Assembly (NCBI RefSeq): GCF_009831455.1
Contig: NZ_WOWO01000004.1
Span: 620,001-684,000, forward strand
Direction of reading: 5' to 3'
DNA: 64,000 nt
Origin: Salinirussus salinus
GTDB lineage: Archaea > Halobacteriota > Halobacteria > Halobacteriales > Haloarculaceae
Shown: positions 16,793 through 24,910 of the stretch, in pieces
Numbering within the stretch: position 1 is the first letter of the stretch
Layout: every line of letters begins with the position of its first letter
The notes under the pieces: model-generated
Told to the model about the DNA's origin: nothing
Databases searched by the model: none
Seen by the model: only the letters and a program-made list of their open reading frames with translations
Program-made: the position numbers and the translations under genes

Positions 16793-17893
16793 ATGTCGAC
16801 GACCGACCGGCCGGATGCGTCCGCCCCCGCCGCCAGCGACGTCGCTGCGCGGCTCCGGGGCGCTGACTTCCTCCGGCTGGTCGCCGCACCCACGGGCGAC
16901 GCGCTGGCGGCTGCGGGCCTGCTCGCTCGCGCGGTCGAGGGGCCGTACCAGGCCACCGTCGCCGCCTTCCCGGCCGACGCCGAGCGGGCGACCGGAGCCG
17001 ACTGCACGGTCGGACTCGGGCTCGAGACCGGCGACGTCGCCGTGACCGACGCCCCGGTCAGCCGGCTCGCCTTCGCGGTCGCCGACGCGCTGGGCGGGGC
17101 GGACCCGTGGCTCGCGCTCGCAGGGACGGTCGCCGCCGGCGCAGAACCGGGCGGCGTCCCTCTCGAGGCCGCCGACACCGAGCGACGTCCCGGGCTGGCG
17201 GTGCCGACGGCCGACCCGGTCGACGGGCTGGCACACACGGCACTCGCCCACGGCTCCTTCTCGGGCGACCGGGAGGCCGCAGCCGCCGTCCTCGACGCCG
17301 CCGACAGCGGGACCGATGAGGACACACGGCGCAAGCGCGCATCGCTCGTCGCGCTCGCGGTCGCAGAGGAGTCGACACCCAGGGGCGCGACGGCGGTCGA
17401 ACGCCTGTTGCGCCCCCACGCCGGCGGCCCCTTCCGGACTGCCGGCGGCTACGCGGACGTACTCGACGCGCTCGCCCGGACGCGGCCGGGGCTAGGCGTC
17501 GCGCTGGCGGCCGGCGCGGGCGACCGCGAGGCCGCCATCGAGGCGTGGCGCGTCCACGGCCGGCGGGCACACGCGACGCTCGTGGCGGCGACGACAGCCC
17601 GGTACGACGGGGTGTTCGTCGCGCAGTGCGAGCCCGGCGACCCCGACCACGACCCGCCGCTGGGGACCGTCGCCCGCCTGCTCGCGGAGTTCAGGTCGCC
17701 CGAACCGGTCGTCCTCGCGGTCGCGGACGGCCGGGCGGCGGCACACGCGGCCGACGGGGTCGACGCCGGCCGCGTCACCGCGGCGGCGGCGGAGGCCGTC
17801 GGCGGGACCGCGGCCGGCACGCCGCGGGCAGCCCGGGCGCGGTTCCGGGCTGACACGACCGAGTTCGCCGTCGCGTTCAGGGAGGCGCTATGA
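16793..17893 (+). CDS. RecJ/Cdc45-like protein, catalytic motifs lost
   Basis: This 366-residue protein sits where haloarchaea carry a gene often annotated exonuclease RecJ. The N-terminus APTGDALAAAGLLARA aligns with DHH-family motif I (HxDxDG...A..L), but only one Asp remains, and I find no DHH motif. The likely reading is a degenerate, non-catalytic DHH-superfamily protein analogous to archaeal RecJ-like or Cdc45 partners of GINS, rather than a nuclease. A Shine-Dalgarno-like aggagcc precedes the ATG by a few bases, 8 bp after rps15. Its stop overlaps pcc1 (ATGA). Linkage to ribosomal genes implies growth-coupled expression. Confidence 0.68.
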   Translation: MSTTDRPDASAPAASDVAARLRGADFLRLVAAPTGDALAAAGLLARAVEGPYQATVAAFPADAERATGADCTVGLGLETGDVAVTDAPVSRLAFAVADALGGADPWLALAGTVAAGAEPGGVPLEAADTERRPGLAVPTADPVDGLAHTALAHGSFSGDREAAAAVLDAADSGTDEDTRRKRASLVALAVAEESTPRGATAVERLLRPHAGGPFRTAGGYADVLDALARTRPGLGVALAAGAGDREAAIEAWRVHGRRAHATLVAATTARYDGVFVAQCEPGDPDHDPPLGTVARLLAEFRSPEPVVLAVADGRAAAHAADGVDAGRVTAAAAEAVGGTAAGTPRAARARFRADTTEFAVAFREAL

Positions 17894-18150
17894 GACGGGT
17901 CGAACTCCGCACCGAGCACGGCAGCGAGGCCGCGGCCACCGCCATCGCGCGAGCGGTCCGGCCGGACAACACCGACCGGATCCACACTGCCGTCGAGGAC
18001 GGGACGGTCGTGACGACGGTCGAACGGGAGCGTACGGGCGGCCTGCGGGCCACCGTCGACGACTACGTGGTGAACCTCCGGACGGCAGCACAGCTCACCG
18101 AGACAACAGACACGACCGAGACAGCGGACACGAACCCACACGACACATGA
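17890..18150 (+). CDS. KEOPS complex subunit Pcc1
   Basis: Pcc1 is the small dimerising subunit of KEOPS, which makes the t6A37 modification of ANN-decoding tRNAs together with Kae1, Bud32 and Cgi121. The 86-residue product has the Pcc1 pattern: an N-terminal strand (RRVELRTEHG), a helix with AIARAVRPDN, then VVTTVERERTGGLRATVDDYVVNLRTA. Both ends overlap the neighbours by ATGA, indicating translational coupling. No other KEOPS gene is in the window. Confidence 0.85.
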   Translation: MRRVELRTEHGSEAAATAIARAVRPDNTDRIHTAVEDGTVVTTVERERTGGLRATVDDYVVNLRTAAQLTETTDTTETADTNPHDT

Positions 18151-18767
18151 GCGAACGATCAGTATCCCGACAGCAGCAACAGAAGCAGTGGTACGACGTG
18201 CTCGCCCCGGAGCAGTTCGACCGGGCCGAGCTCGGCGAGACAGTCGCGGACGAGCCGGACAAGGTGCTCGGGCGGACCATCGAGACCACCCTCGGCGACA
18301 TCCGCAACGACGCCAGCGAGAACAACACCAAACTGGAGTTCAAGATCACGGAGGTGGCCAGCGACAGCGCCTACACGGAGTTCGTCAAACACGAACTCAC
18401 CCGGGACTACCTGCGCAGCCTGGTGCGGCGGGGCTCCTCGAAGGTCGAGGCCTACATCACGGTGCTGACGACCGACGACTACCGCGTCCAGGTCCAGCCC
18501 GTCGCGCTCACGACAAAGCAGGCCGACGCCTCCCAGAAGAAGGCGATCCGCCGGACGATGATCGACCTCGTCGAGGAGGCCGGCGCCGAGCGCACCTTCG
18601 AGGACCTGCTCGACAGCATCGTCGAGGGACGGCTGTCCTCGGCCATCTACAACGAGGCGAAGACGGTCTACCCGCTGCGCCGCGTCGAGGTGGCGAAGGC
18701 GACGCTCGAGGCCCGGCCGGAGGAGGTCGCTGCCGAGGAGGAGACCAGCGTCGACGTCGAGGAGTAG
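18147..18767 (+). CDS. 30S ribosomal protein S3Ae (eS1)
   Basis: This is the eS1 protein of the archaeal small subunit (206 aa), located at the platform near the mRNA exit. Recognisable blocks are KQWYDVLAPEQF, GRTIETTLGDI, VRRGSSKVEAYITVLTTDDY and KKAIRRTMIDLV. The acidic C-terminal tail is normal for haloarchaea. It overlaps pcc1 by 4 bp and ends the operon; a GC hairpin follows 26 bp later. Confidence 0.96.
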   Translation: MSERSVSRQQQQKQWYDVLAPEQFDRAELGETVADEPDKVLGRTIETTLGDIRNDASENNTKLEFKITEVASDSAYTEFVKHELTRDYLRSLVRRGSSKVEAYITVLTTDDYRVQVQPVALTTKQADASQKKAIRRTMIDLVEEAGAERTFEDLLDSIVEGRLSSAIYNEAKTVYPLRRVEVAKATLEARPEEVAAEEETSVDVEE

Positions 18768-18792
18768 GCCACGGCTACCCGCCACATTCAAG

Positions 18793-18813
18793 CCCCGGCG
18801 CCGACAGCCGGGG
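18793..18813 (+). terminator. GC hairpin after rps3ae
   Basis: A perfect 7-bp inverted repeat, ccccggc (18793-18799) and gccgggg (18807-18813), lies 26 bp after the rps3ae stop. No strong T-tract follows, so termination is plausible but not certain. Confidence 0.4.
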
Positions 18814-18928
18814 GTATGGTTACCGTTCACGCGACCCTGTCTGTACGCCGACCACGAGCTTTCTGTAGGCACGGAGCGACGCCGCCACCCCTGGCGCCCG
18901 TCCGGCGGACGCCGGAGGGTGAGCGGGG

Positions 18929-21900
18929 ATGAGCGAGAGTGCTCGCCCTGCCACCGCGGCCGAACTGACGCTGCTCCGCGTCGGGCCGGCCGACGCCGAC
19001 GGGGTCGTGGAGACGCTCCGGTCCGTCCTCGACCGGCCGGTCGAGGTCGTCGCCGGTGACCCCGACGAGGAGCCCGACGCCGACTGTCTGCTGGTCGACG
19101 GAGCGAGCGGCGTCGACCCCGACCGGCTGGTGGCACACCGCGCCCCGGTCGCGCTCTACGTGGACGACCTCGGCGGGGTTCCGAGCCCGCTGCTCGAGGC
19201 CGCGGACACGGTCGTCGAGAAGGGTGGCGACGAGTCGAGACGCCGGTTCTACTGCGAGCGCGTCCGCAGCCTCGTGACCGGCGCCGACCCGGGAGACAGT
19301 GCGCTCGCGCCGGCCCTCGACCGCACGGACGGGCCGCTCGGGGACGCGTCCGCGTACTACCTCGTCGCCCCGGACGGGACCGTCGAGTGGGCGAGTGCGC
19401 CCCTCGGGACGGTCCTCCCGGGTTCCGACGCGGCCGAGGGACCTACCCCCGAAGCCGAGAGCGACGCCACCAGCGAGGCTGCCGGGGGCAGCGACGGTGG
19501 CGACGGTAACGGCGGCGACGCCGGTGACGGGGCGGGCGGCTTCGACGAACGGCTGGCGGCCGCCGTCGGGGGTATCCCCGGCGCACGGCGGTACGTCGAG
19601 CGCGAGGCGAGCGGACTCGCCCGGTATCTCAGCTTCCCCGTCGACGGGGAGACCCGCCACTACCGGCTGGAGACACACAGGCCGGACGGGCTCGCCGAAC
19701 GGCGCCGGCTGGAGGTGGTCAGGGAGGTGACCGGACACGTCGACCTGGTCGACCGGCTGGGGACCTTCGAGTCGCTGGTCGAGGGGGCTCAGGACGGGCT
19801 GTACACCCTCGACGAGACCGGAACCATCGACTTCTGTAACGACTCCTTCGCGGCGATGCTGGGCTACGAGCCGGCGGAGCTGGTCGGCGAACACGCCCGG
19901 ACCTTCTCGGTCTCGGGGGAGTTCGAGCGCGCGCGGGAGGTGGTCGACCGGCTCCGGGAGAACCCCGACCTGGGGAGTCTCACGGTCGACGCGACCTGCA
20001 AGCACCGTGACGGGAGCCTCCTCGACGTCTCCTTTCACTTCTCGGTGCTGCGTGGACGGGAGGGAGCCTTCGACGGCATCGCCGGCGTGGCCCGCGACGT
20101 CACCGACCGGAAGGTCCGCGAGCGGGAGCTCGAACGGTACGAGACGCTGGTCAACGCGGCCACCGACCCGATGTTCGCCGTCGGGGGCGACGGGCGCTTC
20201 ACGCTCGTCAACGACGCGTTCCTCGAGGCGACGGACCTGGACCGCGAGACGATTGTCGGCGCGTTGCCGTCGGTGCTGGTGGAGGAGGGGGCCGTCTCCC
20301 GCGAGACAGTCGAGGAGTGGCAGGGGGTCTACAGCGACCTCGCGGCTGGCGAAGGCCGACAGACCGAACACGAGTTCGAGGTCGAGGCGCCATTCGAGGA
20401 ACCGCGGGTCTTCGAGGCCCGGATCGTCCGCTTCGCCGACGACGGGAGCACGCTCAACATCTTCCGTGACGTCACCGACCGGGTGGAGCGCGAGACGGAA
20501 CTCCGGGCGGTGCGCGACCGGATGGAGCTCGCTCTGGAGGCGACCGACGCGGTCGTCTGGAACCGCGATGTCGGGACCGACGAGGTCACCTACTACCCCG
20601 ATTCCGCGGGACTGTACGGTGACGCTGTCGGGACCTTTCAGGATTTCATCGCACAGGTCCACCCCGAGGACCGCGACACAGTCCGGGGAGCGGTCGCCGA
20701 GGCGACCGCGACGGCGGGGGAGTACGGGACTGAGTTCCGCGTCGAGCGCGGCGGCGAGGTCCGCTGGCACGCCGCCCGCGGGCGCGTCGAGACCGACGAC
20801 GACGGCGACCCGGTCGCCGTCTACGGCGTGACCCGCGACGTCACCGACCGGAAGGAACGGGAGCGCGAGCTCGAGCGGGCCAACAGCCGGTACGAGACGC
20901 TCGTGAACAACTTCCCGGACGGTGCGGTCTTCCTGTTCGACGAGGACCTGCGGTACACGCTGGCCGGCGGCGCGGGTCTGAACCCGCTCGACCCGGCACC
21001 CGAGGATTTCGAGGGGGCGACCCCTCACGACCTCCTCCCCGACCGGGTGGCCGACGAGCTGGCCCACTACTACCGCGAGGCGCTCGAGGGCGTCGAGAAC
21101 AGTTTCGACCAGAGCTACCGGGGCCTGCACTACCACGTCCGGACCCTGCCGGTCCGCGACGAGGCCGGCGAGGTCGTCGCCGGGATGGCGGTCGCGCGCG
21201 ACATCACCGAGCGGATGGAGCGCCAGCGCCAGCTCCGGCGCGAGCGGGACAAGCTGGCGCGCCTGGAGACGGTCGTGGCGAGCGTCCAGCCGCTGACCGA
21301 GACGCTGACCGGGGCCGCGACCCGGGCACAGCTGGAGTCCGAGCTCTGCGAGCGCCTGGCGGAGTCGGCGGCCTACACCGGGGCCTGGGTCGGCGACGCA
21401 CACGCCGACGGGAGGCGGCAGCGCCCGCGGGCGGCCGCGGGCCTACCCGATGACTGGGTCGATTCGACTCCCGACGGCGAGGACCCGGTCGCCCGGGCGG
21501 TCCGGACGGGCGAGACACAGGTCGTCGACCACGCCGGGGAGGCCGGCACGGGCGGCGGGGGGGAGAACGGAGACGCGGCTGCGGACGCCGACGGGGACGC
21601 CCGGCGCCGGTCGGTCGTGGTCGTCCCGCTGACCTACCGGTCGACCACACACGGGGTGCTGGCCGTCGAGCACGCCGACCCCGAGGCCGTCACCGACCGG
21701 GAACGGTCGGTCCTCTCGGGGCTCGGCCGGCGGGTCGGCCAGGCGGTCACCGCCATCGAGAACCGCCGGCTGCTCCGGGGCGACCGGACGGTCGAACTCC
21801 GGTTCGACGAGACGCCGCCGACCACGCCCTTCGCGCAGGTGGCCACGGCTCAGGAGTGCACTCTCGAGCTGAAGGACATCGCCCGCGTCGGCGAGGAGAC

Positions 21901-22483
21901 GTCGCTGTTTCACCTGGGGGTCGAGGGAGCAGACGGCGAGGCCGTCGCGGAGGCGCTCGCGGGGGTCGACGGCGTCGAGTTCGCGCGCGCACTCGGGAAC
22001 GGGGAGGCCGACCGCGTCCAGTGTCGTCACACCGGCAGGTGCCCCTTCGCCGTGCTCATCGACCACGGGGGAGCAGTCCGCCGCGGCCGGTTCTCGCCGG
22101 CGGGGACGACGGTCGTCGCCGACTTCGCCCACGGGGCCGATACCGCCACCGTCGCCGACGCCGTCACCGCGACCTGCCCTGCCTTCGAGGTCGTCTCCAA
22201 GCGCGACCGCGAGCGCGACGGAACCGGCGAGCAGCTCTCCGTTCGGGCCGACGAACCCCGGGTCTGGGACCGTCTTACCGACCGCCAGCAGGAGGTCGTC
22301 AGCGCCGCCTACCACGCCGGCTACTACGACTGGCCACGCGGCACCACCGCCGAGGACCTCGCTGACGCGCTGGAGGTCTCCGCGCCGACCCTCCACCAGC
22401 ACGTCCGGAAGGCTCACGGCCGGCTGGTCGGCGCGCTCGTCGAGGGAACCGCTGTCTTCGGACGCCCGGACCTAGGTACCTAG
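18929..22483 (+). CDS. Bat-like regulator with multiple PAS, GAF and HTH-10 domains
   Basis: This 1184-residue regulator has the architecture of bacterio-opsin activator (Bat) relatives. The N-terminal 110 residues look like a degenerate receiver-type domain, followed by a PAS-like segment interrupted by a Gly/Asp-rich insert (about 170-205). Four clearer PAS domains follow (about 275-390, 403-520, 524-645 and 650-765; ends marked by DVTDR motifs), then a GAF domain (about 777-950), the Bat domain (about 954-1105) and a C-terminal HTH-10 (about 1114-1170, RLTDRQQEVVSAAYHAGYYDWPRG). It probably senses redox, light or a small ligand in the cytoplasm and regulates transcription directly. It has no transmitter kinase domain. 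The next gene encodes a small DUF7344-like protein. Confidence 0.88.
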   Translation: MSESARPATAAELTLLRVGPADADGVVETLRSVLDRPVEVVAGDPDEEPDADCLLVDGASGVDPDRLVAHRAPVALYVDDLGGVPSPLLEAADTVVEKGGDESRRRFYCERVRSLVTGADPGDSALAPALDRTDGPLGDASAYYLVAPDGTVEWASAPLGTVLPGSDAAEGPTPEAESDATSEAAGGSDGGDGNGGDAGDGAGGFDERLAAAVGGIPGARRYVEREASGLARYLSFPVDGETRHYRLETHRPDGLAERRRLEVVREVTGHVDLVDRLGTFESLVEGAQDGLYTLDETGTIDFCNDSFAAMLGYEPAELVGEHARTFSVSGEFERAREVVDRLRENPDLGSLTVDATCKHRDGSLLDVSFHFSVLRGREGAFDGIAGVARDVTDRKVRERELERYETLVNAATDPMFAVGGDGRFTLVNDAFLEATDLDRETIVGALPSVLVEEGAVSRETVEEWQGVYSDLAAGEGRQTEHEFEVEAPFEEPRVFEARIVRFADDGSTLNIFRDVTDRVERETELRAVRDRMELALEATDAVVWNRDVGTDEVTYYPDSAGLYGDAVGTFQDFIAQVHPEDRDTVRGAVAEATATAGEYGTEFRVERGGEVRWHAARGRVETDDDGDPVAVYGVTRDVTDRKERERELERANSRYETLVNNFPDGAVFLFDEDLRYTLAGGAGLNPLDPAPEDFEGATPHDLLPDRVADELAHYYREALEGVENSFDQSYRGLHYHVRTLPVRDEAGEVVAGMAVARDITERMERQRQLRRERDKLARLETVVASVQPLTETLTGAATRAQLESELCERLAESAAYTGAWVGDAHADGRRQRPRAAAGLPDDWVDSTPDGEDPVARAVRTGETQVVDHAGEAGTGGGGENGDAAADADGDARRRSVVVVPLTYRSTTHGVLAVEHADPEAVTDRERSVLSGLGRRVGQAVTAIENRRLLRGDRTVELRFDETPPTTPFAQVATAQECTLELKDIARVGEETSLFHLGVEGADGEAVAEALAGVDGVEFARALGNGEADRVQCRHTGRCPFAVLIDHGGAVRRGRFSPAGTTVVADFAHGADTATVADAVTATCPAFEVVSKRDRERDGTGEQLSVRADEPRVWDRLTDRQQEVVSAAYHAGYYDWPRGTTAEDLADALEVSAPTLHQHVRKAHGRLVGALVEGTAVFGRPDLGT

Positions 22484-22564
22484 GGCGGGGTATTTTGAGT
22501 ATCCGGTCGTATGATAGCCTGCGTGCCCGGCGGGGCGACCGTGCCGGGCGAAGGGGGAGTACAC

Positions 22565-23032
22565 ATGCCAGGCGACCCACACGCACCGCGGGACTGTCCG
22601 CACCCGTATCAGGAGATAGCGCTGCGACAGCTGCAGCGCCACGTATCGATGTCGGTCCGCGACATCGCCACGGCGGTGGCGGCCCAGGAGCACGACGGCT
22701 CCGTGGCCGCCCCGGAGGAGGAGCTCGAGGCAATCGAGCGCGAACTCAGCCGGCGACACATCCCGGAGCTCGTCGAACGGTCGTACGTCCGGTACGACGA
22801 GGACCGGGAGGTGGTCAATCTCCTCGGCCGGGGAACCGACGCGGCGGTGGACATCACGGCCGACGCCGACTGCGCCGTCGACCTGGAGACGGTGAGCGAG
22901 GCGAGCGTAACCGTCGACCTCAGCGAGCGTACCCTCGAGCGGCTCCACGAGGCGATGCTCGAACACGACGGGCTGGACCGGGAGATGTCCTACGACGAGG
23001 TGGTCCGCTGGCTGGCCGAGGCCGACCGGTAG
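22565..23032 (+). CDS. DUF7344-like winged-helix protein
   Basis: This 155-residue protein resembles haloarchaeal DUF7344 proteins, thought to be winged-helix regulators. The conserved core is PHPYQEIALRQLQRH ... DIATAVAAQEHD ... RHIPELVERSYVRYDEDREVV (about 10-85), followed by a second half ending MSYDEVVRWLAEADR. The ATG at 22565 has a gggggag purine run seven bases upstream; an in-frame ATG at 22511 would add 18 unconserved residues. It lies 82 bp after the Bat-like regulator on the same strand and may be functionally paired with it. Confidence 0.65.
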   Translation: MPGDPHAPRDCPHPYQEIALRQLQRHVSMSVRDIATAVAAQEHDGSVAAPEEELEAIERELSRRHIPELVERSYVRYDEDREVVNLLGRGTDAAVDITADADCAVDLETVSEASVTVDLSERTLERLHEAMLEHDGLDREMSYDEVVRWLAEADR

Positions 23033-23078
23033 CTCCCCGGACAGCTGCTACGACCGACAGCCGTCCCACAGCGACAGC

Positions 23079-23492
23079 TCATTCGACGACGACCGTCCCG
23101 ACCATCCCGGCGGCCTCGTGGGGGATGCAGTAGTAGTCGTACTCGCCGGGGACCTCGAAGGTGTACTCGAAGGTCTCCTCGGGGTCGAGTCCGCCGTCCG
23201 TGCTGTTGTACCACGCGTTCTTGGCCGCCTGCTCGGAGTCGAACCCGCCCGTGGCAAAGTACTCGGCCTCTTCGGGAATGTCGTCCCCGTAGGCAGTGAC
23301 CGTGTGCACCCCGCGGTCGGTGTTGCGCCAGCGCACCGTCGTCCCGGTCTCGACGGTCTTGCTCATCGGCTTGAACGCCCGGGTGGACATCCCGATCTCG
23401 TTGTCGGCGAGTGCCTCCGACCCGCCGAGACACCCCGCGAGCCCGGCGCTTGCGGCGCCTCCGAGGCTTGCCAGGAGGGTCCGTCGCTTCAT
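23079..23492 (-). CDS. Halocyanin (blue copper lipoprotein)
   Basis: This 137-residue plastocyanin-fold protein starts MKRRTLLASLGGAASAGLAGC: a twin-arginine region and a lipobox with Cys21, so it is Tat-exported and lipid-anchored. Copper ligands are likely His63 (GVHTVT), Cys122, His125 and Met130 (C-x2-H-x4-M). Such proteins carry electrons at the outer membrane face between respiratory complexes. It is shorter and more canonical than the cupredoxin at 351-1097. It stands alone, convergent with the DUF7344-like gene. Confidence 0.92.
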   Translation of the reverse strand: MKRRTLLASLGGAASAGLAGCLGGSEALADNEIGMSTRAFKPMSKTVETGTTVRWRNTDRGVHTVTAYGDDIPEEAEYFATGGFDSEQAAKNAWYNSTDGGLDPEETFEYTFEVPGEYDYYCIPHEAAGMVGTVVVE

Positions 23493-23574
23493 ACCCTAAA
23501 GTCGGGCCGAGCGGTAAAAGGCGCCTCGATCCCGAACAGTAACGCTTACACCCGGACCTGTCGCAGATGGACGT

Positions 23575-24846
23575 ATGAGCGAGGACACCGACGAGGCCGG
23601 GGCCGACGACTCGGAGCCCGACGGGGAGGACGCCGAGACGCCGGCGCTCGACGCCGACGCCATGGACGCCCGGCTCGACGAGGCTGCCGAGGCGCTGGAG
23701 GCGGCCGAGACCGAGGCGGACCTGGACGCGGTCGAGGAGCAACTCGACGCCGTCGAGGCCGCACTCGAGGAGGCCGACCTCCCCGAGCCCGACGACGAGG
23801 ACGAAGAGAGCCCGGCAGAACGCATCGAGGGGCGCCTGTCGGAGCTCCGCGACGACCTGGAGGAAGCGCGTGGCCCCTACCTCGAGGACGTAACGGCCAT
23901 CCTCGAGGACGCAGAGGGGACGCTGACCGGCTCGGAGTGGACCGAGGACGGCGAGGACGCGGCGGTCGCTGCCGTTGGGACCTTCCTCGAGGCCGCGAAC
24001 GAGGCCGCGGGCCTGGAGCTCGCGGCCGAAGGGGAGACCCCGGAGGAGGTCGCCGAGGACCTCGCCGCCGCCCGGGAGACCGTCGCCGGGCTGGACCTGG
24101 ACCCCGACGAGGACGCGGAGACCATCGAGGGGCTTCTGGAGGCCGCCGAGACTCTCGAGTCCGACCTGGAGGCCGCGGAGGTCTGGAGCGACCTCACCGT
24201 CCGCGAACAGCTCGACGCGCAGGGCTTTTACGACGTGCTCGACCCGGAGAACCGGAAGGACTACCCCCCGGAGTGGAACGCGGTCAAACTCTACGAGAAG
24301 GCCGGCGAGGTCGAGCCGATCCTGCTGGCGCTGGAGACCTTCGAGTCCGACTTCATGGAGGAGAACATCCTCGACGCGCTCGAGCACATCGCCCCGAAAG
24401 AGGCCTTCGAGGCGGTCCACGAGCGCGCCGAGCGCCGCGACCACCAGGCCGTCCGCATTCTCGGCCGGATCGGCGACGAGCGGGCCTGCGAGACCCTGGA
24501 GGATTTCCTCGGCGGTGGCGACGTCAAACTCGAACTCGTGACGCTGCGGGCGCTGGGCGCGATCGGAAACACCGATTCCACCCAGGCGGTCGCCGACCGC
24601 CTCGTCGCTGACAGCGCCGACATCCGCTCGGCGGCGGCCCGCGCTCTCGGTCAGATCGGCGACACGCGTGCCATCGACCCGCTCGCGGACGTGCTCGCCG
24701 ACGACGACGCCGACGAGGTCCGGGCCAGCGCCGCCTGGGCGCTCAATCAGGTCGGCACCGAGCGCGCGCTCGAGGTGGCCGCCGGGTACACCGACGACCG
24801 CTCCTACATCGTCCAGGCCGAGGCCGAGAAGGCCGCCGGCGTCTGA
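23575..24846 (+). CDS. Acidic coiled-coil protein with C-terminal HEAT repeats
   Basis: This 423-residue, very acidic protein has an N-terminal half dominated by Ala/Glu/Leu/Asp heptad-like sequence (about 20-215), predicted coiled coil. The segment around 218-250 (REQLDAQGFYDVLDP, WNAVKLYEKAGEVEPI) leads into PBS-lyase-type HEAT repeats (about 250-423), with clear units VRILGRIGDERACETL, TLRALGAIGNTDSTQAV, AARALGQIGDTRAIDPL and AAWALNQVGTERAL. HEAT arrays usually bind proteins; no partner is evident. It has no signal peptide or membrane helix. Confidence 0.82.
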   Translation: MSEDTDEAGADDSEPDGEDAETPALDADAMDARLDEAAEALEAAETEADLDAVEEQLDAVEAALEEADLPEPDDEDEESPAERIEGRLSELRDDLEEARGPYLEDVTAILEDAEGTLTGSEWTEDGEDAAVAAVGTFLEAANEAAGLELAAEGETPEEVAEDLAAARETVAGLDLDPDEDAETIEGLLEAAETLESDLEAAEVWSDLTVREQLDAQGFYDVLDPENRKDYPPEWNAVKLYEKAGEVEPILLALETFESDFMEENILDALEHIAPKEAFEAVHERAERRDHQAVRILGRIGDERACETLEDFLGGGDVKLELVTLRALGAIGNTDSTQAVADRLVADSADIRSAAARALGQIGDTRAIDPLADVLADDDADEVRASAAWALNQVGTERALEVAAGYTDDRSYIVQAEAEKAAGV

Positions 24847-24910
24847 CTCTCCCGGTCCTCGTCTCCGCCTCGGGCGTACCCTTTTATCGGAAGGCGGGGC
24901 CAGACCCCGC

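Noticed and set aside
18827-21403. 858-codon minus-strand frame opposite the Bat-like gene
   Set aside because: It is a shadow of the PAS-rich coding sequence, with low-complexity Val/Asp/Arg-rich translation and no family resemblance.
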